From NCBI GenBank assembly GCA_963678925.1, contig OY787533.1, positions 1,550,001 to 1,614,000 on the forward strand: DNA of 64,000 nt. Direction: 5' to 3'. Below the pieces are notes generated by a model, which saw only the letters and a program-made list of their open reading frames with translations, ran no database searches and had not been told where the DNA came from. This document shows positions 43,958 to 52,426 of this stretch, one piece after another. This DNA comes from G963665925 sp963678925. Lineage in GTDB: Bacteria; Bacillota; Clostridia; Peptostreptococcales; Acidaminobacteraceae. The position numbers and the translations under genes were made by a program. Positions within the stretch are counted from its first letter, which is position 1. Every line of letters starts with the position of its first letter.

Positions 43958-45868
43958 CTACACTTTCTTAAGCAGTGAGTTTCTGATCAGAGTAAACGTT
44001 AGAAGCGCGAATACGATCAGTGCGCCGATTTGACCAAGGTCAATGCCCAGGTTCATATCAAGACCCATTACAGCGAATACTGCAAGCAGGATACCAACTA
44101 GACCTTCACCAGCGATAAGACCTGATGCGTATAGGATACCTGATTCAATTTTCTCTTTAATTGTTTCGCCTTCTTTGCTGTCTTCACCAACTTTAGCTTT
44201 CTTGCGATCAAGAATACCACGTAGGAAGCCGCCAACCATGATTGGTGTGCTCAGGTGGATTGGAAGGTATAGACCGATAGCGATTGGAAGTACTGGAAGG
44301 CCAAGAAGCTCGATACCAACACCAATACCAACGCCAGTGAATACAAGTGCCCAAGGCAGGTTACCACCCATAACGCCTTCGATAACCAGACGCATTAGAG
44401 TTGCCTGTGGTGCAGGAAGCTCTGAAGAGCCGAAGCCCCATGCTTGGTCAAGAAGGATTAGAACGAAACCGATTGCCAGTGCAGCTGCAAGAGCGCCGAT
44501 AAGTTCACCGATCTGCTGTTTCTTAGGTGTTGCACCAACAAGGAAACCAGTCTTAAGGTCCTGAGATGTATCGCCAGCCATAGCTGCAATGATACAAATG
44601 ATAGAACCAACAGTCAGTGTAGCGATCATGCCTGCTTGGCCGTCGTTACCAGTTGACTTGAATACGATCGCAGTAATGATCAGTGTAGCGATTGTCATAC
44701 CTGATACAGGGTTAGACGAGCTACCTACAAGACCAACGATACGTGAAGATACTGTTGCAAAGAAGAAACCAAATACAGCGATTAGAAGCGCGCCACCGAA
44801 ACCAACTGGGATTACAGGAAGCATCATCATTGCAAGGATAACTGCAAGAGCGCCGATAAGTACAATTTTCATTGAAAGGTCTTGGTCAGTACGGCTTTCA
44901 CTCTTCGTGCCAACTGAACCAGAGTAGTCTTTCATTGCATCTTTAAATGTTTGAACGATGAGTGGAAGCGATTTAACCAGGCTGAAGATACCGCCGAAAG
45001 CAACCGCGCCCGCACCTACGTAACGGATGTAGTAGTTCCAGATACCCCAGTGATCAAGTTGCGCAATTGGAACTGCCGCTGGGTACATGATTACATCGCC
45101 CATGCTGCCGATGTTTGCGATTAGTGGAATAAGTGCAAACCATCCAATAACAGCACCTGAAAGCATGTAAGCAGAGATGTCAGAACCGATGATGAAACCA
45201 ACACCTAGAAGTGCAGGCATTACGTCCATACCGATTGCAGCGCCCTTGTAGCCAGGAACCGTAGTTTCGATTTCACCTGGGAACAGACCAAAGCCGCTTG
45301 TGATGAATTTGTATAGTGCACCAATACCAAGACCAGTGAATGTAACTTTAGCTTTATCGCCGCCGCTTTCGCCAGCACGAAGAACCTCAGCACATGCAGT
45401 ACCTTCTGGATATGGCAGCACGCCATGCTCTTTAACGATAAGTGCTTTTCTTAGAGGTACCATGAAGAGTACGCCTAGGATACCACCGCAAAGTGCGATT
45501 AGTGTAATTGTTACTAGGCTTGGAGCGCCAAGACCCCATTCCTTTGACCAGATGAATAGTGCAGGCAGTGTAAAGATTGCACCTGCCGCCAGAGACTCAC
45601 CTGCAGAACCGATTGTTTGTACCATGTTGTTCTCAAGGATAGAATCCTTTTTAAGAATGACACGGATAACACCCATCGAGATAACTGCCGCTGGAATAGA
45701 TGCACTGATTGTCATACCAACCTTAAGGCCAAGGTATGCATTTGCAGCACCGAAGATTACAGCCAGCAGAATACCCAGCACCAAGGATGTCTTAGTGAAT
45801 TCAGGCAATACTTGATTTGCGGCAATAAATGGCTGATGTGCCTTAGCCGCGCTGTTGCTTTTAGACAT
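43958..45868 (-). CDS. OPT family oligopeptide transporter
   Basis: A 636-residue, roughly 15-helix OPT transporter. The N-terminal LGLKVGMTISASIPAAVISMGV near residue 47, LPYPEGTACAEVLRAGE near residue 156 and the ASNPVSGMT-like segment SSNPVSGMTIA near residue 388 are family marks. It brings in oligopeptides or, in other members, metal chelates; the linked PepD dipeptidase favours peptides. The gene faces a binding protein-kinase-regulator cluster across a 228-base gap that could hold both promoters. Confidence 0.94.
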   Translation of the reverse strand: MSKSNSAAKAHQPFIAANQVLPEFTKTSLVLGILLAVIFGAANAYLGLKVGMTISASIPAAVISMGVIRVILKKDSILENNMVQTIGSAGESLAAGAIFTLPALFIWSKEWGLGAPSLVTITLIALCGGILGVLFMVPLRKALIVKEHGVLPYPEGTACAEVLRAGESGGDKAKVTFTGLGIGALYKFITSGFGLFPGEIETTVPGYKGAAIGMDVMPALLGVGFIIGSDISAYMLSGAVIGWFALIPLIANIGSMGDVIMYPAAVPIAQLDHWGIWNYYIRYVGAGAVAFGGIFSLVKSLPLIVQTFKDAMKDYSGSVGTKSESRTDQDLSMKIVLIGALAVILAMMMLPVIPVGFGGALLIAVFGFFFATVSSRIVGLVGSSSNPVSGMTIATLIITAIVFKSTGNDGQAGMIATLTVGSIICIIAAMAGDTSQDLKTGFLVGATPKKQQIGELIGALAAALAIGFVLILLDQAWGFGSSELPAPQATLMRLVIEGVMGGNLPWALVFTGVGIGVGIELLGLPVLPIAIGLYLPIHLSTPIMVGGFLRGILDRKKAKVGEDSKEGETIKEKIESGILYASGLIAGEGLVGILLAVFAVMGLDMNLGIDLGQIGALIVFALLTFTLIRNSLLKKV

Positions 45869-45992
45869 TTTGCTTCCCCCTTATTAAAATAACGTTTTCA
45901 TGAAGATACCTTAATATTTCAAACCGATTATATACTGAGTTTTTAGATAACTTGATTTTCATCACTTATTTCTCTCTGAAAAAAATAAATTC

Positions 45993-46020
45993 TTTACAGA
46001 AGGATAAACTTTGATACACT
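45993..46020 (+). promoter_or_regulatory. Possible promoter of the peptide-sensing cluster
   Basis: TTTACA (45993-45998) and TACACT (46015-46020) are 16 bases apart, about 77 bases before the TTG start of the binding-protein gene. Moderate match only. Confidence 0.4.
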
Positions 46021-46096
46021 GGGCAATAGAGTAAAGTTATGAAAATTTAATGGGTATACAGTGCATATAAAAGTATGCTTCGGGGGTGTGATCCAA

Positions 46097-47731
46097 TTGG
46101 TATATAAACTTAAATGGGTGGGCATAGGCATGATTGTAGGCCTGCTCCTGCTTATGACAGGCAGTCTGTTCAGCAAGGAAATCAGTCAGCTGAGATACAA
46201 TATTATTTCTACATTTGTGCAAAACAGTAAATCTATTACAATAGGAAGGGCAACGGATTCTCTTTCACTGGATCCCGCATCGACCATCGACATGGGTTCG
46301 GCACGTGTTGCCGTCAACATATTTGAAGGTCTTGTAAAATATGAACAGAACGAAATTGTTCCCGCACTCGCCAAAAGGTGGTCCGTGAGCGAGGATGGAC
46401 TGACCTGGACCTTCTATCTTGAAAAGGGTATTCTTTTTCATGACGACACTCCCTTCAACGCAGAGGCTGTCGCCTTCAACTTCGACAGGTGGATGAACGA
46501 AGACAACCCCTATCATTCGGACGACTTTCAATTCTGGAACATCATCTTTGGCATTTCACCTTCAGTTGTAAAGGATGTGCAGGCGCTTTCAGACGATATT
46601 GTCGAGATTCAGCTCAACAGTCCATACGCCCCCTTCCTGAGCACACTTGCCATGCCTGCTTTTTCCATTGCAAGCCCGGAAGCCGTTATCAAATACCACG
46701 AAGATTTCAAATATAAGCCCGTCGGAACGGGCCCCTTCAAGTTCTCAAACTGGAACGAGGAAGGCACCATAGAGCTCGAACGCTACATTCGCTATTGGGG
46801 CGACCCTGCAAAGGTTTCAAAGCTCATATTCAAAACCATCCCAGACAGCGGTAACCGAATTGATCAAATGATCAGCGGTCAGATACAAATGATCAGTAAC
46901 CTGACACCCGATGAATCCAATGCGCTGGAGAACTCGCCGCATGTTAAGCTGCTCAAGCGGCCGCTATCAAGCGTCGGCTACCTGGCGCTCAACCTCGAAA
47001 CACCAGAGCTCACCGATCCGAATTTCAGAAAGCTTCTTTACTCAAAGCTTCATAATGAAATGGACCAGCATCCGCTCTTCGCTGCATTCAGCAAACCCGC
47101 TCAGGCATTTATTCCACCAGGTATCTGGGGCGGCCGAGAAGGCATGCAGAACAACCAGCTCAGCGACGCGGAAATCCGTGCAACTGCCGCAAACTACGAT
47201 ATGACGTCCATACACTTAAAGCTTTTAGCGCCAAAAGACAGACGTCCCTATTATCCCGAACCGCATAAGCTGGCCCTGTTCATTAAGCAGACACTTGAAA
47301 CCCTCGGCATGGAAATAGAAATTGTCGAAATGCCCTGGGGCGAGTTTCTATCCAGTCTTGACCAGCACAACTACGACCTTCTCATGACCGGATGGGTTGC
47401 CGATGTCATTGACCCGGACAACTTTCTGTATACCTTCTTCGCATCAGAAAACATATCCAAGGGCAGTATGACAAATTATGCGCTCTACTCCAATCCGGAA
47501 GTTGATGAGCTGCTGCGTCTGGCCCGTCAGACCTCTGACAGGTCTTTCAGGGAATCCCTTTACGGCGAAGCGCAGAATATCATCTATGATGACATTCCCG
47601 GGATACCGCTGACAAATATGATCAACACAATGGCTGTTCATGACTCCATTACCGGATTCACCACTGACATCAGTGGTCTTGACCGCCTTCACAGTGTGGA
47701 TTACACGGAGGTGTCCCATGAAGAAGACTAG
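46097..47731 (+). CDS. Membrane-anchored family-5 solute-binding protein (putative sensor)
   Basis: 544 residues from a TTG start behind GGGGGTG; an upstream GTG at 46061 has no ribosome site. An N-terminal hydrophobic segment (WVGIGMIVGLLLLMTG) has no lipobox Cys, so the protein is anchored by a helix or cut by Sec peptidase. The rest is a full SBP_bac_5 fold (SLSLDPASTIDMGS, RWSVSEDGLTWTFYLEKG, MTGWVADVIDPDNF). No permease or ATPase gene is nearby. It is followed by a DUF6305 gene, a histidine kinase and a response regulator, so it probably presents peptides to the kinase. Confidence 0.88.
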   Translation: MVYKLKWVGIGMIVGLLLLMTGSLFSKEISQLRYNIISTFVQNSKSITIGRATDSLSLDPASTIDMGSARVAVNIFEGLVKYEQNEIVPALAKRWSVSEDGLTWTFYLEKGILFHDDTPFNAEAVAFNFDRWMNEDNPYHSDDFQFWNIIFGISPSVVKDVQALSDDIVEIQLNSPYAPFLSTLAMPAFSIASPEAVIKYHEDFKYKPVGTGPFKFSNWNEEGTIELERYIRYWGDPAKVSKLIFKTIPDSGNRIDQMISGQIQMISNLTPDESNALENSPHVKLLKRPLSSVGYLALNLETPELTDPNFRKLLYSKLHNEMDQHPLFAAFSKPAQAFIPPGIWGGREGMQNNQLSDAEIRATAANYDMTSIHLKLLAPKDRRPYYPEPHKLALFIKQTLETLGMEIEIVEMPWGEFLSSLDQHNYDLLMTGWVADVIDPDNFLYTFFASENISKGSMTNYALYSNPEVDELLRLARQTSDRSFRESLYGEAQNIIYDDIPGIPLTNMINTMAVHDSITGFTTDISGLDRLHSVDYTEVSHEED

Positions 47732-48323
47732 ACCCTATACGGAAACCCTATGTGTCCTGCTCGGTATTGCCATTGTTTTCGCGGTTTATGGATTCTTCAA
47801 ACCAGAAACGAAGACCCAGGGCACTGACAACACCTTCGTCGATGCGCCCTTTTCAGCAGATATGCTGCTCATTTCCTCGGCCGGACAAAGCACCGATGCC
47901 TATGTTTTTCACGATCTTGCAAACAAACTGCATCTGAACAACCACTTCATGCCTGAGGCAGACCTGACAGATGTGGACAAGTACAGCGCCGCCGTCATCG
48001 TCATCGGTTACAGCGAAGTTGGCATGATGCTCAATGACCGGAGTTATGACGAAGAGCTTTCGCGTGTTTTGAACCTCATTGACCATTTTAAAGAAGAAAA
48101 GCGACCTGTCATCGCTGCATTCATAGGTGGTGCGGACCGCAGGAGCAAGTCAACCGACGGGCTTCTCCAAGCCATCTGCCACGCTTCTGATTTTGCCATT
48201 TTGAACACCCATGACATGGACCGTGAATTTGTACGATTGCTTTCTGAGGACGGCGACATCCCGATTTCAGAAGTCGATTCCATAGAACAGGTCAGCCTGT
48301 CGCTGGCATTTCTTTTCAGGTAG
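47718..48323 (+). CDS. DUF6305-like membrane-anchored protein
   Basis: A 201-residue protein from the ATG at 47718 (GGAGGTG site), overlapping the binding-protein gene by 14 bases. It has an N-terminal membrane helix (residues about 10-30). The globular part shows LLISSAGQSTDAYVF near residue 53, VIVIGYSEVGMM, then PVIAAFIGGADRRSKSTDGLL. I recognise this as the DUF6305 type, known only as a domain of unknown function near transporters. It may be a second extracellular sensor part. Confidence 0.75.
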   Translation: MKKTRPYTETLCVLLGIAIVFAVYGFFKPETKTQGTDNTFVDAPFSADMLLISSAGQSTDAYVFHDLANKLHLNNHFMPEADLTDVDKYSAAVIVIGYSEVGMMLNDRSYDEELSRVLNLIDHFKEEKRPVIAAFIGGADRRSKSTDGLLQAICHASDFAILNTHDMDREFVRLLSEDGDIPISEVDSIEQVSLSLAFLFR

Positions 48324-48331
48324 GTGATCCT

Positions 48332-49696
48332 TTGATTTCAAATGCAAACATTAAAACCAAGGCAGCCCTGGAACTGCTGGGACTCCTTGTCCTAATAATC
48401 CTGTGGCCCCAGGCGACGAAAAACATCGCCTTTGATGTCATTGTCGATTTGCGCACGGCTATTGCAACGGGCAACAGCAGTCTGCTCATTGGCGCCGCAA
48501 TACAGAACTGCATGCTTTTCATGCTGCCCAGTTTTGCACTCTATATGGTCATTGAATCGGCCGGTCTCACCTTTTCAGGGAGATTTCTCCACAGCAAAGC
48601 CGATCAGATGCTCTTTGTCTCAGGCAGCTACTGCATCGTCCTGCTCATTATCAACAACCTTTATTACTACCCCATAGAGGTCATGACAGCTGCCCTTGGC
48701 ATGGGTCTCACGCTGGTGCTTGTCCATATTTCAAGCTGCGAGAGCACAGCCCTGCTGCCAAAGGTCTTCATCAGCCTTCAGGTTTTCTTCCTCATACAGT
48801 GGATCAACATGATTCCTGAGCTTGCCAAGTTCAACATCGGTATGAATGATCTGTCCATCAGCCTGAAAATCGCCAGTCTGCACCTGGGCAGCAACCTGAC
48901 CCAGCTGGCACTGGTCTACATGTCACCGCTGCTTATCTCATCCATGCTGACTACGGTCCTCATCCGCCTCTATATTCAGAACCTCAAGGTTGCAGAGGAA
49001 AAGCACCATAAGGAAATGGCCTACGAAGAAATGCAGCAGCAGGTCATGAACAACCGTATTTACCAGGAAATCAACGCCCTGGCCCATGACCTGAAAACAC
49101 CGCTTGCAACCATTCAGGGCCTCATCAGCCTGCTTGTGCTTTCAAAGGACGTCACGAAAATCGAGAGCTATGGCAACCGTATTGAATCCAGTATTTCAAA
49201 GATGTCAGATATGATTTCAAGCTTCCTCTACGGGGATGCCCGTGAGACCGTGACCGTGGACCACCTGCTTCAGTATATTCGTGCGCAGGTTCCCGTCGAC
49301 CAGGATGACATCATTCTGGAAGTCGACATTGAGCCAGCACTTCCACCGCTGGAAATCAACAAAATCCGTATGGCGCGCGCCCTAGTAAACCTGCTCGAGA
49401 ACGCCATCCTCGTTCCCACGGATTCAGAAAAGAAGCGCATCGCGGTTCGCGCCCAGTCGGATACCACAGGTGTGCGCATCAGTATTTCTGACAATGGAAC
49501 CGGTGTGAAAGAGGAAGACTTCGACAAGATATGGGATATTGGATACTCAGGCAAAAACACATCAGGTCTTGGTCTGCCGTTTGCAAAACAGACGGTTCTT
49601 GAAAACAATGGTAGAATATATTTAGAGAGCATTTATGGAGAGGGGACTACCGTTCACGTGTGGTTGCCTGCCTCAAATAAAGGAGTTCAACCATGA
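48332..49696 (+). CDS. Membrane sensor histidine kinase
   Basis: A 454-residue kinase starting at a TTG behind AGGTGAT. Six or seven membrane helices occupy residues 10-225. The H-box ALAHDLKTPLATIQG lies near residue 250; the ATPase domain shows NLLENAI, SDNGTG and TSGLGLPFAK. The membrane part has no large outside loop, so ligand sensing probably comes through the preceding binding protein or DUF6305 protein. It overlaps the response regulator gene by 4 bases. Confidence 0.92.
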   Translation: MISNANIKTKAALELLGLLVLIILWPQATKNIAFDVIVDLRTAIATGNSSLLIGAAIQNCMLFMLPSFALYMVIESAGLTFSGRFLHSKADQMLFVSGSYCIVLLIINNLYYYPIEVMTAALGMGLTLVLVHISSCESTALLPKVFISLQVFFLIQWINMIPELAKFNIGMNDLSISLKIASLHLGSNLTQLALVYMSPLLISSMLTTVLIRLYIQNLKVAEEKHHKEMAYEEMQQQVMNNRIYQEINALAHDLKTPLATIQGLISLLVLSKDVTKIESYGNRIESSISKMSDMISSFLYGDARETVTVDHLLQYIRAQVPVDQDDIILEVDIEPALPPLEINKIRMARALVNLLENAILVPTDSEKKRIAVRAQSDTTGVRISISDNGTGVKEEDFDKIWDIGYSGKNTSGLGLPFAKQTVLENNGRIYLESIYGEGTTVHVWLPASNKGVQP

Positions 49697-50343
49697 AAAA
49701 AAATAGAATCTTAATTATTGACGACGACCCTGGCATTCAGTTTACCATCAGTGAAATATGCGCTTACAGCGGATACGATGCTGTCGCTGTTTCCAGCGGC
49801 AGAGAAGGATTCGACCGCATTCAGAAGGAATCCTTTGACCTTGTGATCCTCGATTACAACATGCCGGACTGGGATGGTCTTTTTACGACCAAGAAGATCA
49901 AGCAGGCTGTACCCGACCTGCCCATCCTCATCCTTACAGTTGACGAGCAGCAGGAGACGGCCGATAAGTTCATGGCTGCAGGTGCCAGCGACTTTTCCAT
50001 CAAGCCCGTCAAGGCACCGGATTTGATTTCCCGCATCAAGGTCAATCTGCATATTGGGGAAATTGAACGCAAAATGCAAAAGAAAAAGGAAGCTGTCTAT
50101 ATAGAAAAGGGCATTTCTCTTGCGACCATGCAGCTCATTACGGATTTTTTGGCCGAACAGGACCGGGAACTCACCTTCGAAGAGATTTCATCCGGCGTTC
50201 AGCTTGCCTACCAGACCGTGCACCGCTACATCAAGTACCTTGAAAACAACAGTCTGATTGAGGTCGTTCCCGTTTACGGCAATCTGGGAAGACCTAAAAA
50301 CACCTACAAGCTCATTGAGGGCTTCGACCTGGAAAAAATATAA
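49693..50343 (+). CDS. CitB/DctR-type response regulator
   Basis: A 216-residue regulator. The receiver domain (residues 1-120) has the acidic pocket IIDDDP, phosphoacceptor Asp near residue 54 (LVILDYNMPDWDG) and Lys near 104 (SIKPVK). The C-terminal helix-turn-helix (LTFEEISSGVQLAYQTVHRYIKYLE) resembles that of CitB/DcuR-class regulators. Partner of the kinase; the divergent OPT-PqqD-PepD genes are a likely target. Confidence 0.93.
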   Translation: MKKNRILIIDDDPGIQFTISEICAYSGYDAVAVSSGREGFDRIQKESFDLVILDYNMPDWDGLFTTKKIKQAVPDLPILILTVDEQQETADKFMAAGASDFSIKPVKAPDLISRIKVNLHIGEIERKMQKKKEAVYIEKGISLATMQLITDFLAEQDRELTFEEISSGVQLAYQTVHRYIKYLENNSLIEVVPVYGNLGRPKNTYKLIEGFDLEKI

Positions 50344-50357
50344 TGATCACAACATAA

Positions 50358-50412
50358 AAGAGCTGCGGCACACACGAAGACTTCTCTTTCTTCATGTGTA
50401 CCGCAGCCCTTT
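50358..50412. terminator. Terminator between the response regulator and photolyase
   Basis: A stem of GCTGCGG/CCGCAGC with an inner ACAC-CGAAGA/TCTTC-TGTGT pairing, flanked by A- and T-runs, lies between convergent genes. Confidence 0.75.
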
Positions 50413-50432
50413 TCAGTTTTTGCCGTTTATCT

Positions 50433-51800
50433 TCAAGTCCACCGCTCGACATAAGGCGCCATGTCAAACTTCCGCTTGAGACCGTTGCTGTTCATATATC
50501 GGAGTTTACCGAAAATCTCTCTTTCCTTCCAGGCCCTGTCGTGTTTTCCGAAGCACCAGGCAATGCCCGTGTAGCTGCATGGATCTCTACCATCAATGAA
50601 ATACTTGTTGTTGAGGTGGACTGCCGTTTCGTAAGCGGTTTTATAATCTTCAGACCATTCCAGGATTTTTTTGCACCAGTACATACGCATATAGGTGTGC
50701 ATCTTTCCTGACTTCACCATTTCCCGCATGGACGCATTCCAGTATGGATCGTGGGTCATTGCCCCTTCCAGCTCCGCTCTTGAATAGGTGTATTCTCTTG
50801 GGTCGTGCACATGCAGGGCCATGGTTTCGTAGGCCCATCTGTACGTCATTTCTTCAAACTTGTCATAGCCCGGATTGAAGTGAACGAAATTCACTGCCAG
50901 CTCTCTACGCACGACCAGTTCCTCCAGAAAGCCTTCCGCCCCAGCACCCGCCTCAGGGTTGTCAGCCACATAGTCATGCACTGCGCACACGATCTGGGCA
51001 GGGGCTATCTGTCCAAAGTGCAAATAGGGACTCATATTGGACATGTAATCATACTCGGGATGATTTCTGAGCGGATAGTTTTTCAGCTTTTCCTCAAGAA
51101 AATGTTCGAGATGCCGTCGCGCTTCCTTATAGCCGCCGCAGTAGAGGCCCGTTGCCCCCACAGATGTGTCCAAATCAAGTATTTTGAGAAGTGCCTCTAT
51201 ATCAAAAGCCTTGTATCCGCTCACAGGCATCTCTATTTGAAACGGAACCGCCGGACTCTCAATTTTCGGCATTCCCAGGTAGTCCATCATCTGCCCTAGC
51301 AGCTTTGGGCGAATTGTACGCGCTGAGTACTCTTCCTTGTTTGAAGCAACTTCCACAGGCACCACGACGTCCGATTCCACCTGATAAACCCCTATATGCC
51401 CTGTGGACTTTGCCAGTTCCAGGACATGGCTGCGCCACTGCTTCTGAATCCGCATATAGCCCGTATCCATTATGAGCTCACAAGCATTTTCCAAAAGGGG
51501 GGCAATGGCCCGATCAGGCTGTCCAATTCTCAGAATAAATCCAATCCCCAGAGTTTCTAGGGCCTGCACGGTTTCCTGCAAGCCTTCCAGCATGAACCGG
51601 TAATGACGTTCATTGGCCTCTGGGTAGCCACCCGTCAGCCCGAAATATACAAGCACAGGCAGGTCCAGACGATTGGCCCTCTCAATAGCATGGGCCAGCG
51701 CATGGTTCCAAGCTACGCGCTGAGACGCTTGCATCCAGTACAGGACGTATGTACCACGACCTCTTGTGTTGCATAATTCTCGAACCCTATTCCTATTCAT
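50433..51800 (-). CDS. phrB: Class II CPD photolyase
   Basis: A 455-residue DNA photolyase that repairs cyclobutane pyrimidine dimers with light and FAD. The N-terminal TYVLYWMQASQRVAWNHAL is the class II mark. FAD-domain features are SPYLHFGQIAPAQI near residue 260, and DPYWNASMREMVKSGKMHTYMRMYW-like and GRDPCSYTGIAWCFGKHDRAWKER segments near the end (given in pieces: HTYMRMYWCKKILEW and CSYTGIAWCFGKHDRAW). Stand-alone gene. Confidence 0.96.
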   Translation of the reverse strand: MNRNRVRELCNTRGRGTYVLYWMQASQRVAWNHALAHAIERANRLDLPVLVYFGLTGGYPEANERHYRFMLEGLQETVQALETLGIGFILRIGQPDRAIAPLLENACELIMDTGYMRIQKQWRSHVLELAKSTGHIGVYQVESDVVVPVEVASNKEEYSARTIRPKLLGQMMDYLGMPKIESPAVPFQIEMPVSGYKAFDIEALLKILDLDTSVGATGLYCGGYKEARRHLEHFLEEKLKNYPLRNHPEYDYMSNMSPYLHFGQIAPAQIVCAVHDYVADNPEAGAGAEGFLEELVVRRELAVNFVHFNPGYDKFEEMTYRWAYETMALHVHDPREYTYSRAELEGAMTHDPYWNASMREMVKSGKMHTYMRMYWCKKILEWSEDYKTAYETAVHLNNKYFIDGRDPCSYTGIAWCFGKHDRAWKEREIFGKLRYMNSNGLKRKFDMAPYVERWT

Positions 51801-52426
51801 TCTTAATTCTCACCCATTCCCAAATCGATTCGACTATTTCAAAATCTGAACACTTGTCTTCTTATCATTAAACATACCACACCTGATGCACAATAATTAA
51901 TAAAGTATTACGGTATCCTAAAGATTTTTCAAATGCTAAAAACTTTAACAAAAGGTTTATAGAATATTAATATATGATTTTACTAGAACCACGTATTTTC
52001 AAGCACTTTGATAAGTCAGTGCAACTTGATACATATTCCCAGCATAATCCTTTTTTATTGTATTAAAAGGAAAACGTAACCATCTTCTATTTCTCTTATC
52101 GTATGACTGAAATCAAACTTCTAACACATTTCCATTATCGGAACAAATTTGAATTGAAATAATTTTTTAGGCATGCCACACAAGACACCCTATACTTTGA
52201 TTGTACTAATATTTTCGAACACATTTGCCGGTTTCGACAGCTGTCGACACTTTGCATTAGTAAATTCCTGACAAGATGGGTTTACGTTGTAACTTTAACT
52301 CGCTATAATGTGGGCGTAATCGAGTATATGGGATTAGGGAAATATTTTCAATAATTTATGGGGATATTATCGTTAAATATTTAACATCACAATTGTCTAC
52401 TATCTGAAGATTGGGAGGCGTTAAAA
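51801..52426. other. 626-base AT-rich region between photolyase and chemoreceptor
   Basis: No ORF with a ribosome site is seen. It contains a 14-base perfect palindrome, TCGACAGCTGTCGA (52234-52247), and the chemoreceptor promoter. The remainder is AT-rich and shows no repeat or RNA I can name. Confidence 0.65.
52281..52309 (+). promoter_or_regulatory. Sigma-A promoter of the chemoreceptor gene
   Basis: TTTACG (52281-52286) and a perfect TATAAT (52304-52309) are separated by 17 bases, giving a leader of about 110 bases. Confidence 0.7.
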
